A program made the position numbers and the translations under genes. A DNA stretch of 64,000 bases, taken from contig NZ_JHZA01000020.1 in NCBI RefSeq assembly GCF_000621165.1, positions 37,869 through 101,868 of the forward strand, in the 5' to 3' direction. Source of the stretch: Enterovibrio calviensis DSM 14347 (GTDB lineage Bacteria; Pseudomonadota; Gammaproteobacteria; Enterobacterales; Vibrionaceae). Under the pieces are notes generated by a model, which searched no databases, had not been told where the DNA came from, and saw nothing but the letters and a program-made list of their open reading frames with translations. Position 1 is the first letter of the stretch, and the number at the start of each line of letters is the position of its first letter. Positions 56,340-64,000 of this stretch are shown one piece after another.

Positions 56340-56984
56340 ATGGGAATAAGAGCACAACAGAAAGAAAAAACTCGGCGAACGCTGATTGATGCGGCATTTA
56401 GCCAACTCAGCGCAGACCGGAGCTTTTCCAACCTCAGCTTACGTGAAGTGGCGCGTGAAGCTGGCATAGCGCCAACATCGTTTTATCGTCATTTCAAAGA
56501 CATGGATGAACTGGGTTTGACCATGGTTGATGAGGGAGGCTTGTTGCTGCGCCAATTAATGCGTCAAGCTCGCCAACGTATTGCTACTGAAGGCAGTGTA
56601 GTAAGAACGTCGGTGGAAACCTTCATGGAATTTATTGAAAGTAGCCCTAATGTACTTCGGCTGCTATTACGTGAACGTTCAGGTACGTCAACGGCATTTC
56701 GTGCCGCTGTCGCACGAGAGATCCAACATTTTGTTGCGGAACTGACAGAATATTTCGAAGCAACTGCAGGGTTGACGCGTGAAGAGGCCTATAATCAAGC
56801 TGAAGCATGTGTGACTTTGGTGTTCAGTTCTGGTGCTGAAGCACTGGATTTGGACAAACGCGCCCGTGCTGAGCTTGCAGAGCGACTGGTTACTCAGCTT
56901 CGCATGCTTTCAAAAGGTGCGTATTGGTATCGAAAAGAACGTGAACGTAATGCTCTCAAGGATAAGTTGTCTTCAGGCAGGTAA
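56340..56984 (+). CDS. fabR: Fatty acid biosynthesis repressor FabR
   Basis: TetR-family regulator of 214 residues that represses fabA and fabB in response to unsaturated acyl thioesters. The N-terminal HTH is [21 protein letters not shown] (about 35-55), nearly identical to E. coli FabR, followed by [23 protein letters not shown]. The ligand domain has [26 protein letters not shown]. Good match over the whole length. Five bases before yijD, same transcript. The 263-base sthA-fabR spacer holds two divergent promoters; no clear FabR operator was found in it. Confidence 0.96.
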   Translation: MGIRAQQKEKTRRTLIDAAFSQLSADRSFSNLSLREVAREAGIAPTSFYRHFKDMDELGLTMVDEGGLLLRQLMRQARQRIATEGSVVRTSVETFMEFIESSPNVLRLLLRERSGTSTAFRAAVAREIQHFVAELTEYFEATAGLTREEAYNQAEACVTLVFSSGAEALDLDKRARAELAERLVTQLRMLSKGAYWYRKERERNALKDKLSSGR

Positions 56985-56989
56985 AAATT

Positions 56990-57367
56990 ATGGAACAGAA
57001 TCACCAATCAGAGCGTAAATTTCTTCTACTCGCTGTGCTCGCCGGTTTGTGCGGCAGTGCGACTCTCGCAACGTTTTTCATCGATAGCGTTGCCTTCTCT
57101 ATTTTCCCCGTTATTGCATTCGTGCTGTCGGTATACTGTTTTTACCAACAACACATTAATCAACCTCTTACAGAAGGCACACCGCTGATCGCGTTTGCGT
57201 GTTTCCTTGTGGGAGCATTTGGTTATTCCGCATTTGTTCGTATGCAAGTGCCGGATCTTGGCGGTAATTTCTTCTCGATCATTGTCACCATGCTGCTGGC
57301 TTTCTGGGTCGTACACAAAATGGGTTGGCTGAATATGACGAAGAAAGAAGAAACGGCTAGCGAGTAA
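56990..57367 (+). CDS. yijD: YijD family membrane protein
   Basis: Protein of 125 residues with four membrane helices (around FLLLAVLAGLCGSATLATFF, SIFPVIAFVLSVYCFYQ, PLIAFACFLVGAFGYSAF and IIVTMLLAFWVVHKM). It belongs to the YijD (DUF1422) family, always coupled to fabR in enterics and vibrios. The function is unknown. The ATG lies five bases after the fabR stop. Confidence 0.9.
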   Translation: MEQNHQSERKFLLLAVLAGLCGSATLATFFIDSVAFSIFPVIAFVLSVYCFYQQHINQPLTEGTPLIAFACFLVGAFGYSAFVRMQVPDLGGNFFSIIVTMLLAFWVVHKMGWLNMTKKEETASE

Positions 57368-57450
57368 GTGGAGGCAGAGATCCGCTTAGTTGGGGGCGAA
57401 AAAACAAAGCCTCTCAATGTTTAGCGTTCATTGCACAAAGACGAAAATTG

Positions 57451-57478
57451 AAAAAGGAGCCTATCGGCTCCTTTTTTT
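57451..57478. terminator. Terminator between yijD and trmA
   Basis: GGAGCC-TATC-GGCTCC stem flanked by A5 and T7; serves yijD and, on the reverse strand, trmA. Confidence 0.9.
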
Positions 57479-57493
57479 GTCTTTCATCTTCGC

Positions 57494-58600
57494 TTATTTG
57501 CGTTCCAGTAGAACGCCAGCTTCCATGTGATGCGTGTAAGGGAACTGATCAAATAATGCGAAGCGCGAAATAGTGTGCGTTTCGGATAAGATCGCGAGGT
57601 TCTCTTTTAGCGTCTCTGGGTTGCACGAAATATAAAGGATGCGATCGTAGGCTTGCACCATACGACATGTTCCTTCATCCATGCCTGAGCGCGGTGGATC
57701 GACAAAAATGGTGTTGCAGTTGTAACTCTTGAGATCGACACCTGCTTGTTGCAGGCGACGAAACTCGCGCTTCCCTTCCATCGCTTCCGTAAACTCTTCC
57801 GCAGACATGCGAATGATTTGTACGTTTTCGATGTTGTTGATGGCGATGTTGAACTGCGCCGACTCAACGGAAGGCTTAGCCAGTTCGGTCGCTAGTACGC
57901 GATCAAAGTTGTCAGCTAGTGCCAATGAAAAGTTACCGTTACCGCAATACAGTTCGAGCAGGTCACCGGTACTTTCTTGGGTGCAATCAACTGCCCACTC
58001 CAGCATTTTTTCAGCCACTTTACCGTTAGGCTGAGTAAAGCTATTTTCGATTTGCTGGTAGGTGAGTGGTCGGCCATCAACAGTCAGTTTTTCCAACACG
58101 TAATCGCGATCAAGGATGATTTTTTGCTTACGCGCGCGACCAATGAGGTTGAGATTGAACCCTTCATCATTTAAGCGTTGTTTTAGCATGCGAGCGTTTG
58201 CTTCCCACTCTTCATCCAATTGGCGGTGGTAAAGCATAGAAACAAGTACTTCGCCGCTCATGGTAGACAGGAAGTCTACTTGAAACAGTTTACGGCGCAG
58301 GCTTTCAATCGGCTTGATGGCGTCAACCAGCAGTGGCATCAAATCATTGATGATGCGGCTTGCTTGTGGAAACTGATCCACACGGTACTTCTGCTTGGTT
58401 TCCTGATTGAACATGATGTAGTAAAGGTCGTCGCCTTCATGCCAGACTCGGAACTCAGCACGCATTCGGTAGTGCTTGTCTGGTGAAGGGAACACCTCTA
58501 ACTCAGGGGCATTGAACTCGGAAAATGTCGATTGCATACGTGCAATCTTTTCGTCCAGTTGCGCCTGGTACTGGCTGGTGTCAATCAGGGTGTTGCTCAT
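57494..58600 (-). CDS. trmA: tRNA (uracil-5-)-methyltransferase TrmA
   Basis: SAM-dependent enzyme of 368 residues (E. coli 366) methylating U54 in the T loop of tRNA. The SAM site is [18 protein letters not shown] (about 216-233), target loop has [10 protein letters not shown], and the nucleophilic Cys lies in YISCNPETL (about 325). The N-terminus with [28 protein letters not shown] is TrmA-type, without the TRAM domain seen in RlmD. ATG 58600 after TAGGTAAT. Monocistronic, convergent with yijD. Confidence 0.97.
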   Translation of the reverse strand: MSNTLIDTSQYQAQLDEKIARMQSTFSEFNAPELEVFPSPDKHYRMRAEFRVWHEGDDLYYIMFNQETKQKYRVDQFPQASRIINDLMPLLVDAIKPIESLRRKLFQVDFLSTMSGEVLVSMLYHRQLDEEWEANARMLKQRLNDEGFNLNLIGRARKQKIILDRDYVLEKLTVDGRPLTYQQIENSFTQPNGKVAEKMLEWAVDCTQESTGDLLELYCGNGNFSLALADNFDRVLATELAKPSVESAQFNIAINNIENVQIIRMSAEEFTEAMEGKREFRRLQQAGVDLKSYNCNTIFVDPPRSGMDEGTCRMVQAYDRILYISCNPETLKENLAILSETHTISRFALFDQFPYTHHMEAGVLLERK

Positions 58601-58749
58601 ATTACCTAACCTGCATAACTAAAAATGAGCGCAAATTGTATGTAGCCAAGCCATATTGTCCAGCCTTTTCGCTGACTTTTTCGCCAGCAGAAGCGTAAAC
58701 ATATCGGTTAGGATAAGATTGGCACAACCTTAAGAGACTGAGTTGACCA

Positions 58750-59277
58750 ATGAGTATTCAAAAGTCGAAAAATCGCAAAGAGATTTGTTACCCCTTTATT
58801 TATGAATCTGCACTCACGTGTGATTACGAAATCCATACTGATGAGCTTTGCAGCTTGGTAGGGATGGTTTTGGCGCAGATGCCTGAGGGTTTTGATGATG
58901 TCGTGGCAGATTTAGAAACGCTTCACCCTAAAATTTACCATCTCAATGGTTCTGTCCGCGGCAAGAATGGCATATTTGAGGAAGACTTAGAGTGGCTGCA
59001 TGCGCGATATGACTATTACAACGAAGAAAGTCGCGGTCGTGTCTCGCGTTTTGTGTTGCCACGAGGCCCTGTCGCTGTGATGGCATTGCATCAATGTCGT
59101 ACTGGTGCAAAGAAAACCGTCCGTCTACTTCATCGTTTAGATGAGTCAGGCGAGACGTTTGAACCCACACTACCTCGGTTCGCTAACTTACTTGCTAACT
59201 TCTTCTTTGTATTGACGGTGTACATCAAGATGAAACTGGATGTCGAAGAAGTGGATTACATCAGCATCAACTACTAA
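58750..59277 (+). CDS. Divergent cobalamin adenosyltransferase (PduO/CobO-like fold)
   Basis: Protein of 175 residues resembling the PduO-type ATP:cob(I)alamin adenosyltransferase helical bundle. Points of likeness are HTDELCSLVGMVLAQMPEG (family: VDELNSxIG), the segment RFVLPRGPVAVMALHQCRTGAKKTVRLL (family: FVLPGGxxxAAxLHxARTxCRRAER) and the final helix RFANLLANFFFVLTVYIKM (family: YLNRLSDLLFVLAR). The N-terminal ATP-binding TGDxGxT motif is absent, and the second Arg pair and the Asn-Arg-Leu-Ser-Asp site are changed. It may be inactive, a sensor, or a chaperone of cobalamin. It sits directly upstream of the cobalamin riboswitch and btuB. Fold assignment is inference. Confidence 0.6.
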   Translation: MSIQKSKNRKEICYPFIYESALTCDYEIHTDELCSLVGMVLAQMPEGFDDVVADLETLHPKIYHLNGSVRGKNGIFEEDLEWLHARYDYYNEESRGRVSRFVLPRGPVAVMALHQCRTGAKKTVRLLHRLDESGETFEPTLPRFANLLANFFFVLTVYIKMKLDVEEVDYISINY

Positions 59278-59382
59278 TTTCCGAATGTTCTTTCCTGAGC
59301 CATTTCCAAGCTAATTAGGGACAGATCTCATTATCCGAGTATTAAAGGCGCGCTGACTTATCTATAATCGGCGCGCTTTTTA

Positions 59383-59540
59383 CTTCCAGCTGGGAATCTG
59401 GTGTAAGTCCAGAACTGGCGCGCAGCGGTAATGAGAAACGAAAATGACACGGCAAAAGCCAGACACTGTAGCCCTATGTCGCATAGGGGATGGGAAGTCG
59501 TCATCGTAGGTCGTCTCAAAGTCCGAATATCAGCTGGGTT
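59383..59540 (+). ncRNA. Cobalamin riboswitch of btuB
   Basis: Adenosylcobalamin-type aptamer of about 155 bases in the btuB leader. It agrees with the E. coli btuB leader at GGGAAT-CTGGTGTAAGTCCAG, GGCGCGCAGCGGTAATGAG, AGACACTG, and ATGGGAAGTCGTCATC, and it closes with the B12 box AAAGTCCGAATATCAGCTGG (59518-59537). The outer stem joins CCAGCTGG near 59385 to CAGCTGG at 59531. The TATAAT at 59363-59368 is a candidate -10 of the leader promoter. With the hairpin TCAGGA-TT-TCCTGA (59556-59569) ahead of the start codon, control of translation of btuB is likely. Confidence 0.93.
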
Positions 59541-59597
59541 ACAATATGGTCTCAGGATTTCCTGACATCATTAGATACACGCGAAAATGGATCTGAT

Positions 59598-61418
59598 ATG
59601 TCTCATAAGTATTGGGTAGCAGGAATGCTGCCAATGGCTGTCTTTGCGCACGCCGAAACAACCACCCCTTCTATCGACGACACTATGGTCGTAACCGCCT
59701 CTCGATTTGAACAGCCTGTCTCAACTGTTTTAGCACCTATTTCTGTACTGACCCGCTCTGACTTGGAAGAGCTTCAAGCGAAAAGTTTAGTCGATGCTCT
59801 GAAAACCTTGCCCGGTGTAGAAATTGGACAGAATGGCGGTCGTGGCCAAAATGCGTCAATTTTCCTTCGGGGGACTGAATCGAATCATGTATTGGTGCTC
59901 GTTGATGGCGTTCGACTTCCTCGAACCATGATGGGGTCGGTGGACTTCAATATGCTTCCGCTAAGCTCTGTGGAAAGAATTGAAGTTGTTCGAGGCTCGG
60001 GTGCGACTGTTTATGGTTCTGATGCCATTGGTGGTGTTATCAATATCATTACCCGTAATAATGTTGAATCGAAGAGATTTGGCCTTGGTGCAGGAAGTGA
60101 CGGATTTGTTCAGGCGAATGCAGGTGTGACGACGCAAGTATCAGACTCTGTAAGCCTTCAGCTTGCTGGTGGTTTTGAAAAGACCGATGGTTATAACGTG
60201 CATCCTGAGTACGCGGCTCCCGGTACTGAGCATGGATTTGAAAGTAAGAACCTTTCTGCGCGTGTTGGCATTAAATCTACTGAGAACGTCACCTCAAATG
60301 TGATAGCGCGCTGGTTCCAAAATGACGTCGATTACGATGGTTTTGGCTCAAAGAAACGAAGTTGGATTGAAAACACAACGTTTGGCGCTGACACCGGAAT
60401 TCGTGCAGGTAACTCTAATACATTATTGCGTATTGAAGTCGGCGAGCAGTCAAATTACGACTACTTCGACGGTGCATCTAAAACAGATGCGGATCTAACG
60501 AGCAAAATCCGTCAGGTGTATGGCAGTGTAGCAACTCGCTTTCAAGTGTCAGAAGATGTAGCACTAACTGGTGGCTTGGATTCATCTTGGGAAAAATACT
60601 TAAAAGGTAACTTTATCTCGGTTGAGAATATCGTAGATAACCCAAGACAGAATATTGGCGCGTTTGTTCTGGCAAACTGGAATGTTTCTGATTCAGTTTT
60701 GCTAGAAGGCAGTCTTCGCCACGATGAGAACGACCAGTTCGGTGGCAACGGAACTGGATTGATTGCACTGGGCTGGAGTATATCATCAGATTATCGTGTG
60801 TTCAGTAGCTATGGTACGGCATTCAAAGCACCAGGCTTCGATTCTCTTTATGGAACCGGCGGTAATACGACACTCAAGCCTGAAGAGTCAGAAAATCTGG
60901 AGATTGGTGTTGAGGGGACAACCTACAATGTAGGTTGGAGCGCAAACGGCTACATTACCAAGATAGATAACCTGATCATGTACACTGGCTCATGGCCAAC
61001 AGGTACGAATGAAAATATTGAAGAAGCTGAAATTCGTGGTGTCGAGTTGATGGCTAACTTCGATATTGGACCTGTTTATAACCAAGTATCGTTGGATTTG
61101 AAAGATCCGAAAGACGTTTCCAAAGATGAGCAACTAGCTCGCCGTGCCAAACAGGTTGCCAAGTGGCGAACCTCTGTTTGGGTGAAAGATGTGTTATTGG
61201 GAACGCAATACCAATACCAGAGTGAGCGACTAGATTTTTCTGGCGGCGATATTCTGGGAAGTTACAGCCTTTGGGATTTTACCGCACAATATGATGTTAA
61301 TAGTCATGTGACGCTGCGAGGGAAGGTGGCCAACGTATTTGATAAAGAATATGAAACTGCAGGCGGATATCCTGCATTAGAAAGAAGTTTCTACGTTAAC
61401 TTAGATTTTGTATTTTAA
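59598..61418 (+). CDS. btuB: Vitamin B12 outer membrane receptor BtuB
   Basis: TonB-dependent outer membrane receptor of 606 residues (E. coli 614) importing cobalamins. A short signal peptide ends at AHA (about 19). The TonB box is DDTMVVTAS (about 27-35). The plug has LVDALKTLPGVEIGQNGGRGQNASIFLRGTE..., VLVLVDGVRLPR, VERIEVVRGSGATVYGSDAIGGVINIIT; the barrel ends in an aromatic C-terminus (VNLDFVF) for outer membrane insertion. Start at ATG 59598, because the upstream frame runs through the riboswitch. Repressed by cobalamin through that riboswitch. Terminator downstream. Confidence 0.95.
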   Translation: MSHKYWVAGMLPMAVFAHAETTTPSIDDTMVVTASRFEQPVSTVLAPISVLTRSDLEELQAKSLVDALKTLPGVEIGQNGGRGQNASIFLRGTESNHVLVLVDGVRLPRTMMGSVDFNMLPLSSVERIEVVRGSGATVYGSDAIGGVINIITRNNVESKRFGLGAGSDGFVQANAGVTTQVSDSVSLQLAGGFEKTDGYNVHPEYAAPGTEHGFESKNLSARVGIKSTENVTSNVIARWFQNDVDYDGFGSKKRSWIENTTFGADTGIRAGNSNTLLRIEVGEQSNYDYFDGASKTDADLTSKIRQVYGSVATRFQVSEDVALTGGLDSSWEKYLKGNFISVENIVDNPRQNIGAFVLANWNVSDSVLLEGSLRHDENDQFGGNGTGLIALGWSISSDYRVFSSYGTAFKAPGFDSLYGTGGNTTLKPEESENLEIGVEGTTYNVGWSANGYITKIDNLIMYTGSWPTGTNENIEEAEIRGVELMANFDIGPVYNQVSLDLKDPKDVSKDEQLARRAKQVAKWRTSVWVKDVLLGTQYQYQSERLDFSGGDILGSYSLWDFTAQYDVNSHVTLRGKVANVFDKEYETAGGYPALERSFYVNLDFVF

Positions 61419-61427
61419 GTTGAGAGC

Positions 61428-61452
61428 AAGCCGCCCACGGGCGGCTTTTTTA
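61428..61452 (+). terminator. Terminator of btuB
   Basis: AGCCGCC-CACG-GGCGGCT stem followed by T6. Confidence 0.9.
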
Positions 61453-61465
61453 TCCGAGAACATTA

Positions 61466-62137
61466 ATGAAAAAATGTGTCATCGTGAGTTGGTCGTCAGG
61501 CAAAGACTCAACACTCACTCTTTGCAGGCTTCAACAAAATCCTGACTATGAAGTCGTTGGCTTATATACATCGTTTGTTGATGGGGAAGTGCCTTTTCAA
61601 GCCACACCGATTGATATTGTAAAGGCACAAGCCAAGAGCATTGGTTTACCTTTAGTACTTATCGAATTAGAGCAAGTGTTCCCGCCCAACAATGTTTATC
61701 AACAAGCTATTATTGAAGGCATAAAAGAGAGTGGTCTTGAAATTGACGCAGTCGCATTTGGAGACATGTTTTGCAATGGCATAGAAGCATACCGCCGAAG
61801 CTATATAGAACCTCAAGGGTGGGAGTGTGTTTTTCCATTGTTAGGGCAGTCGAGTGAACGATTAGCTCACGAGATTATAGAAGACGGTATCGTGACTCAC
61901 CTTACGACAATTGATACCACCCAGCTTGATTCATCATTCTTAGGCAAGCGTTATGATCATTCGCTCCTAGGTCTTCTACCGGAAAGCTGTGATCCTTGTG
62001 GGGAGGACGGCGAATTTCATACATTAGTTACCGATGCACCGTGCTTTTCTTGGCCTTTGGCGATAGAGGTAGATAAGTTGGTACTGGAAGGGCGTTTTCA
62101 TCATCAGATTTACCGGCTGAGTGAGCCGGAGATTTAA
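61466..62137 (+). CDS. PP-loop ATPase, Dph6-like
   Basis: Protein of 223 residues of the adenine nucleotide alpha-hydrolase superfamily. The PP-loop is SWSSGKDSTLTL (about 8-19). Further on are AVAFGDMF and EAYRRSYIEPQGWECVFPLLGQ, then SCDPCGEDGEFHTLVTDAPCF (about 179-199), the diphthine-ammonia ligase (Dph6/DUF71) signature. Bacteria lack diphthamide, so the true amidation substrate is another one; a link to vitamin B12 uptake has been suggested for such genes near btuB (inference from neighbours). It follows the btuB terminator and overlaps no other gene; murI starts 49 bases past its stop. Confidence 0.85.
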   Translation: MKKCVIVSWSSGKDSTLTLCRLQQNPDYEVVGLYTSFVDGEVPFQATPIDIVKAQAKSIGLPLVLIELEQVFPPNNVYQQAIIEGIKESGLEIDAVAFGDMFCNGIEAYRRSYIEPQGWECVFPLLGQSSERLAHEIIEDGIVTHLTTIDTTQLDSSFLGKRYDHSLLGLLPESCDPCGEDGEFHTLVTDAPCFSWPLAIEVDKLVLEGRFHHQIYRLSEPEI

Positions 62138-62186
62138 AAGACCGCCTTCACCAAGTATCATTGCGACGAAAACCATAGAAAAGGTA

Positions 62187-62987
62187 ATGATAGTGAAAAG
62201 TGTGCTGATATTTGATTCTGGCGTCGGAGGGCTGTCCGTCTTTAAGGAAATAGCGAAAGCGATGCCTGAGCAGCACATCATCTATGCATTCGATAACGCA
62301 GCGTTCCCCTATGGAGAATTGGCTGACGATGTTTTAGTTAGCCGTGTTTGTGGCATGGTATCAGCGTTGTGCGCGGAACATGATATTGCGTTGGTCGTGA
62401 TTGCTTGTAATACCGCAAGCACCATTGTTCTTCCGCCATTGCGTGAAAGGTTATCCATTCCTGTGGTGGGCGTTGTTCCAGCCATCAAGCCTGCGGCAGC
62501 GATCAGTAAACGCAAACGCATTGGCCTACTGGCAACCCCCGCAACCGTTAAGCGCGACTATACCCAGCAGCTCGTAAGAGATTTTGCCCCTGACTGCCAT
62601 GTAACTATGGTTGGCTCAACAGAGCTTGTACAAATGGGAGAAGCAAAACTTAGAGGAGTTCCAGTTAATCAATCTTCACTTTCAACAATACTGGCACCGT
62701 TCATTAGCCAAGTGGATTGCATCGTTTTGGGGTGTACGCATTTTCCATTGTTAAAACGCGAGATCGAGCAGGTGATGGGGAACGATTGTACCGTTATTGA
62801 TTCGGGGCATGCCATTGCGAGCAGAGTGAGTGGTTTACTAAATGAAGAAGGAGGCCAAAAGACCTCCTTGAATCGTCAGTTACAGCATTCTGTTTTTAGT
62901 AGTGCTGTTGTTGAAAGTGAAATCGCTCTGAATCAAGAAATGCAGAAACTTGGCTTCTCACCGATTAAGCGCGCTCCGACTTTCTAG
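62187..62987 (+). CDS. murI: Glutamate racemase
   Basis: Cofactor-independent racemase of 266 residues making D-glutamate for peptidoglycan. The two catalytic Cys lie in VIACNTAST (about 69-77) and LGCTHFPLL (about 180); the first Asp is in FDSGVGGLSVF. Start is ATG 62187 (AAAGG, close spacing); GTG two codons later has a better spacing of eight bases and is a real alternative. The 3' end overlaps the RRM protein gene on the other strand by 23 bases. An rRNA operon follows, as in vibrios and E. coli. Confidence 0.95.
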   Translation: MIVKSVLIFDSGVGGLSVFKEIAKAMPEQHIIYAFDNAAFPYGELADDVLVSRVCGMVSALCAEHDIALVVIACNTASTIVLPPLRERLSIPVVGVVPAIKPAAAISKRKRIGLLATPATVKRDYTQQLVRDFAPDCHVTMVGSTELVQMGEAKLRGVPVNQSSLSTILAPFISQVDCIVLGCTHFPLLKREIEQVMGNDCTVIDSGHAIASRVSGLLNEEGGQKTSLNRQLQHSVFSSAVVESEIALNQEMQKLGFSPIKRAPTF

Positions 62988-63423
62988 GGTCGTTAGCTTC
63001 TCGTACCTTCAAAGTTCGGTCGCCATATTCTGCATTGTTAAGTGCTTCTATAGCTTCAGGTGAATCGGCTGCTGCCATTACAACAAAGCCAAAACCTCGA
63101 CGTTTACCCGTGCGCTTGTCTTTCATTAAGCGAACAGCAAATACTTCACCATGCTTGGCAAAGAGTTCTTTTACGTCGTTTTCATTTGCACGGTACGGCA
63201 AATTGCCGACATAGATGGTTTTACTATTTGTAGATGTAGGTAGTTCAGATGAACTCTCGCCCGCAGACTTAGTAGAAAGAAGAGAAAGGGCAATACCAAC
63301 AGAAATAGCGCCTAAAGCAAACGACGCTCCGTTGCTCGTAATCACGGTTTGTGAACTGTTTAGGATAAAAAAGCCAATCAAAGCAATGGCAGCGGTAATT
63401 AACAAACTAATAGATGTTTTCAT
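62965..63423 (-). CDS. Membrane-anchored RRM RNA-binding protein
   Basis: Protein of 152 residues. Two N-terminal membrane helices (about ISLLITAAIALIGFFIL and ASFALGAISVGIALSLL) are followed by a Ser-rich linker and one RNA recognition motif: RNP2 is TIYVGNLPY (about 67-75), RNP1 is KRRGFGFVVM (about 108-117). RRM proteins of this kind are widespread in vibrios beside murI; targets are not known. Start at ATG 63423; in-frame ATG codons earlier (63429, 63477) have no site and neither does this one, so the exact start is uncertain. Convergent 23-base overlap with murI. Confidence 0.85.
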   Translation of the reverse strand: MKTSISLLITAAIALIGFFILNSSQTVITSNGASFALGAISVGIALSLLSTKSAGESSSELPTSTNSKTIYVGNLPYRANENDVKELFAKHGEVFAVRLMKDKRTGKRRGFGFVVMAAADSPEAIEALNNAEYGDRTLKVREANDPRKSERA

Positions 63424-63636
63424 AATCATTAAATTTAAAAGTCGGTTAGAAGATATAGCATGAAGGATCGAAATCAATGCTGACTAAAATAAATACAATT
63501 GTCGGTTCGATATTACGGTTATTGAGATGTTATTGCCAGTAAGTGAATGTGACGCCTATCTAATGTTGCAATTTGTTGTGTTTTTTAAAGTTTAGGTTGA
63601 ATTGTGTTCAGTCGAAATAAAAACAGATAAAAAGCC

Positions 63637-63664
63637 TTGCCTATGTGATCTCAGTCTCTATAAT
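63637..63664 (+). promoter_or_regulatory. rRNA operon promoter, upstream copy
   Basis: TTGCCT-N16-TATAAT with a GC-rich discriminator (GCCGCC), the kind seen in stringently controlled rrn P1 promoters. The region 63424-64000 holds no protein gene. Confidence 0.75.
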
Positions 63665-63760
63665 GCCGCCTCACTGACACGGAGAGCGGCACATCATTCA
63701 GGTGTTACTCACCCAATCAGTACGGCGAAAACGGCTTCAAACTTGATTGAAAATAAACGC

Positions 63761-63788
63761 TTGACGTTAACGACTCAATCAGTAGAAT
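63761..63788 (+). promoter_or_regulatory. rRNA operon promoter, middle copy
   Basis: TTGACG-N16-TAGAAT with discriminator GCCCGCC. Confidence 0.8.
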
Positions 63789-63895
63789 GCCCGCCTGCTT
63801 CAACGGAAAAGCCCAGTGCTTATCGCGGTTGAAGGGAGTCAATAAGACGTTTTGAAGGTTGCGAAAGCAACGTTGAAAAATCTCAAAATTTCTTC

Positions 63896-63923
63896 TTGAC
63901 TTCATCGCCCGGCAGCGTACAAT
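63896..63923 (+). promoter_or_regulatory. rRNA operon promoter, downstream copy
   Basis: TTGACT-N16-TACAAT followed by TCGCAGCC, about 75 bases before the window edge; corresponds to rrn P2. Confidence 0.8.
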
Positions 63924-63965
63924 TCGCAGCCCTGACGATGATAAGCAAACGCTTCTACAGTCAAC

Positions 63966-63977
63966 GTTCTTTAACAA
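63966..63977 (+). promoter_or_regulatory. rRNA leader antitermination boxA
   Basis: GTTCTTTAACAA fits the rrn boxA consensus (TGCTCTTTAACA). The sequence ends shortly before the expected 16S rRNA gene, so a ribosomal RNA operon must continue to the right. This is inference from promoter and boxA only. Confidence 0.8.
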
Positions 63978-64000
63978 TTTGACCTATACAATCTGTGTGG

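Noticed and set aside
1..64000. Search for insertion sequences, CRISPR arrays, phage genes and tRNA genes
   Set aside because: No transposase, integrase other than XerC, spaced repeats, or cloverleaf sequence was recognised in reading.

Overview
The window is a 64 kb piece of a gammaproteobacterial chromosome, almost certainly from the family Vibrionaceae. The evidence is gene order and RNA genes. The stretch polA - spf - engB - cytochrome c4 - csr RNA - yihI - hemN - ntrC/ntrB - glnA - bipA - yihY - dtd - yiiD, then pckA - hslO - hslR - gspC-N - nudE - cysQ - sthA - fabR - yijD - trmA - btuB - murI - rrn, is the arrangement known around the origin-proximal half of the large Vibrio chromosome. 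Family-level traits such as DUF2489, DUF3630, DUF2959 and an RRM protein beside murI agree. I cannot fix the genus; base composition near 50 percent would suit Grimontia, Enterovibrio or Salinivibrio better than core Vibrio, but that is inference.

Layout. 1-6.3 kb: 3' part of xerC, a HAD phosphatase (yigB), a four-gene reverse-strand cluster (DoxX, DUF2063, DUF692, DUF2282) that matches bufferin-type copper RiPP operons and sits where xerC-yigB-uvrD would otherwise be contiguous, then uvrD. 6.4-9.9 kb: DUF2780 protein, gamma-glutamyltransferase, RarD. 10-13.2 kb: recQ, a DUF3630 protein, and yhhQ preceded by a probable preQ1-I riboswitch and an eight-codon upstream reading frame. 13.3-15.2 kb: a GNAT protein, a RyhB small RNA with a Fur box, elbB, and a GATC/DnaA-box-rich spacer. 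15.2-24.3 kb: polA, Spot 42, a second probable small RNA, engB, cytochrome c4, a CsrB/CsrC-type RNA of about 364 nt with about 19 GGA motifs, a Zn-ribbon methyltransferase, yihI, a DUF2489 protein and hemN. 24.3-30.9 kb: a possible 37-residue membrane peptide, add, and the nitrogen-regulation block glnA / DUF4124 / ntrB / ntrC with NtrC palindromes and a sigma-54 promoter. 30.9-41.7 kb: bipA, stress and envelope proteins, dtd, yiiD, an AsmA-like protein, pckA, hslO-hslR. 41.8-53.1 kb: a complete gspC-N type II secretion operon without the prepilin peptidase gene. 53.1-58.6 kb: nudE, cysQ, sthA, fabR-yijD, trmA. 58.7-61.4 kb: a divergent cobalamin-adenosyltransferase-like protein, a cobalamin riboswitch and btuB. 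61.4-64 kb: a Dph6-like PP-loop protein, murI, a membrane-anchored RRM protein, and the three-promoter leader of a ribosomal RNA operon whose 16S gene starts beyond the right edge.

Most of the window is housekeeping. Its most interesting content is regulatory RNA (RyhB, Spot 42, a possible neighbour sRNA, a CsrB-family sponge, preQ1 and cobalamin riboswitches) and three less ordinary protein settings: the bufferin-like cluster, the cobalamin block, and the RRM protein with two membrane segments. No insertion sequences, CRISPR arrays, prophage genes, tRNA genes or broken genes were seen; xerC is cut only by the window edge.
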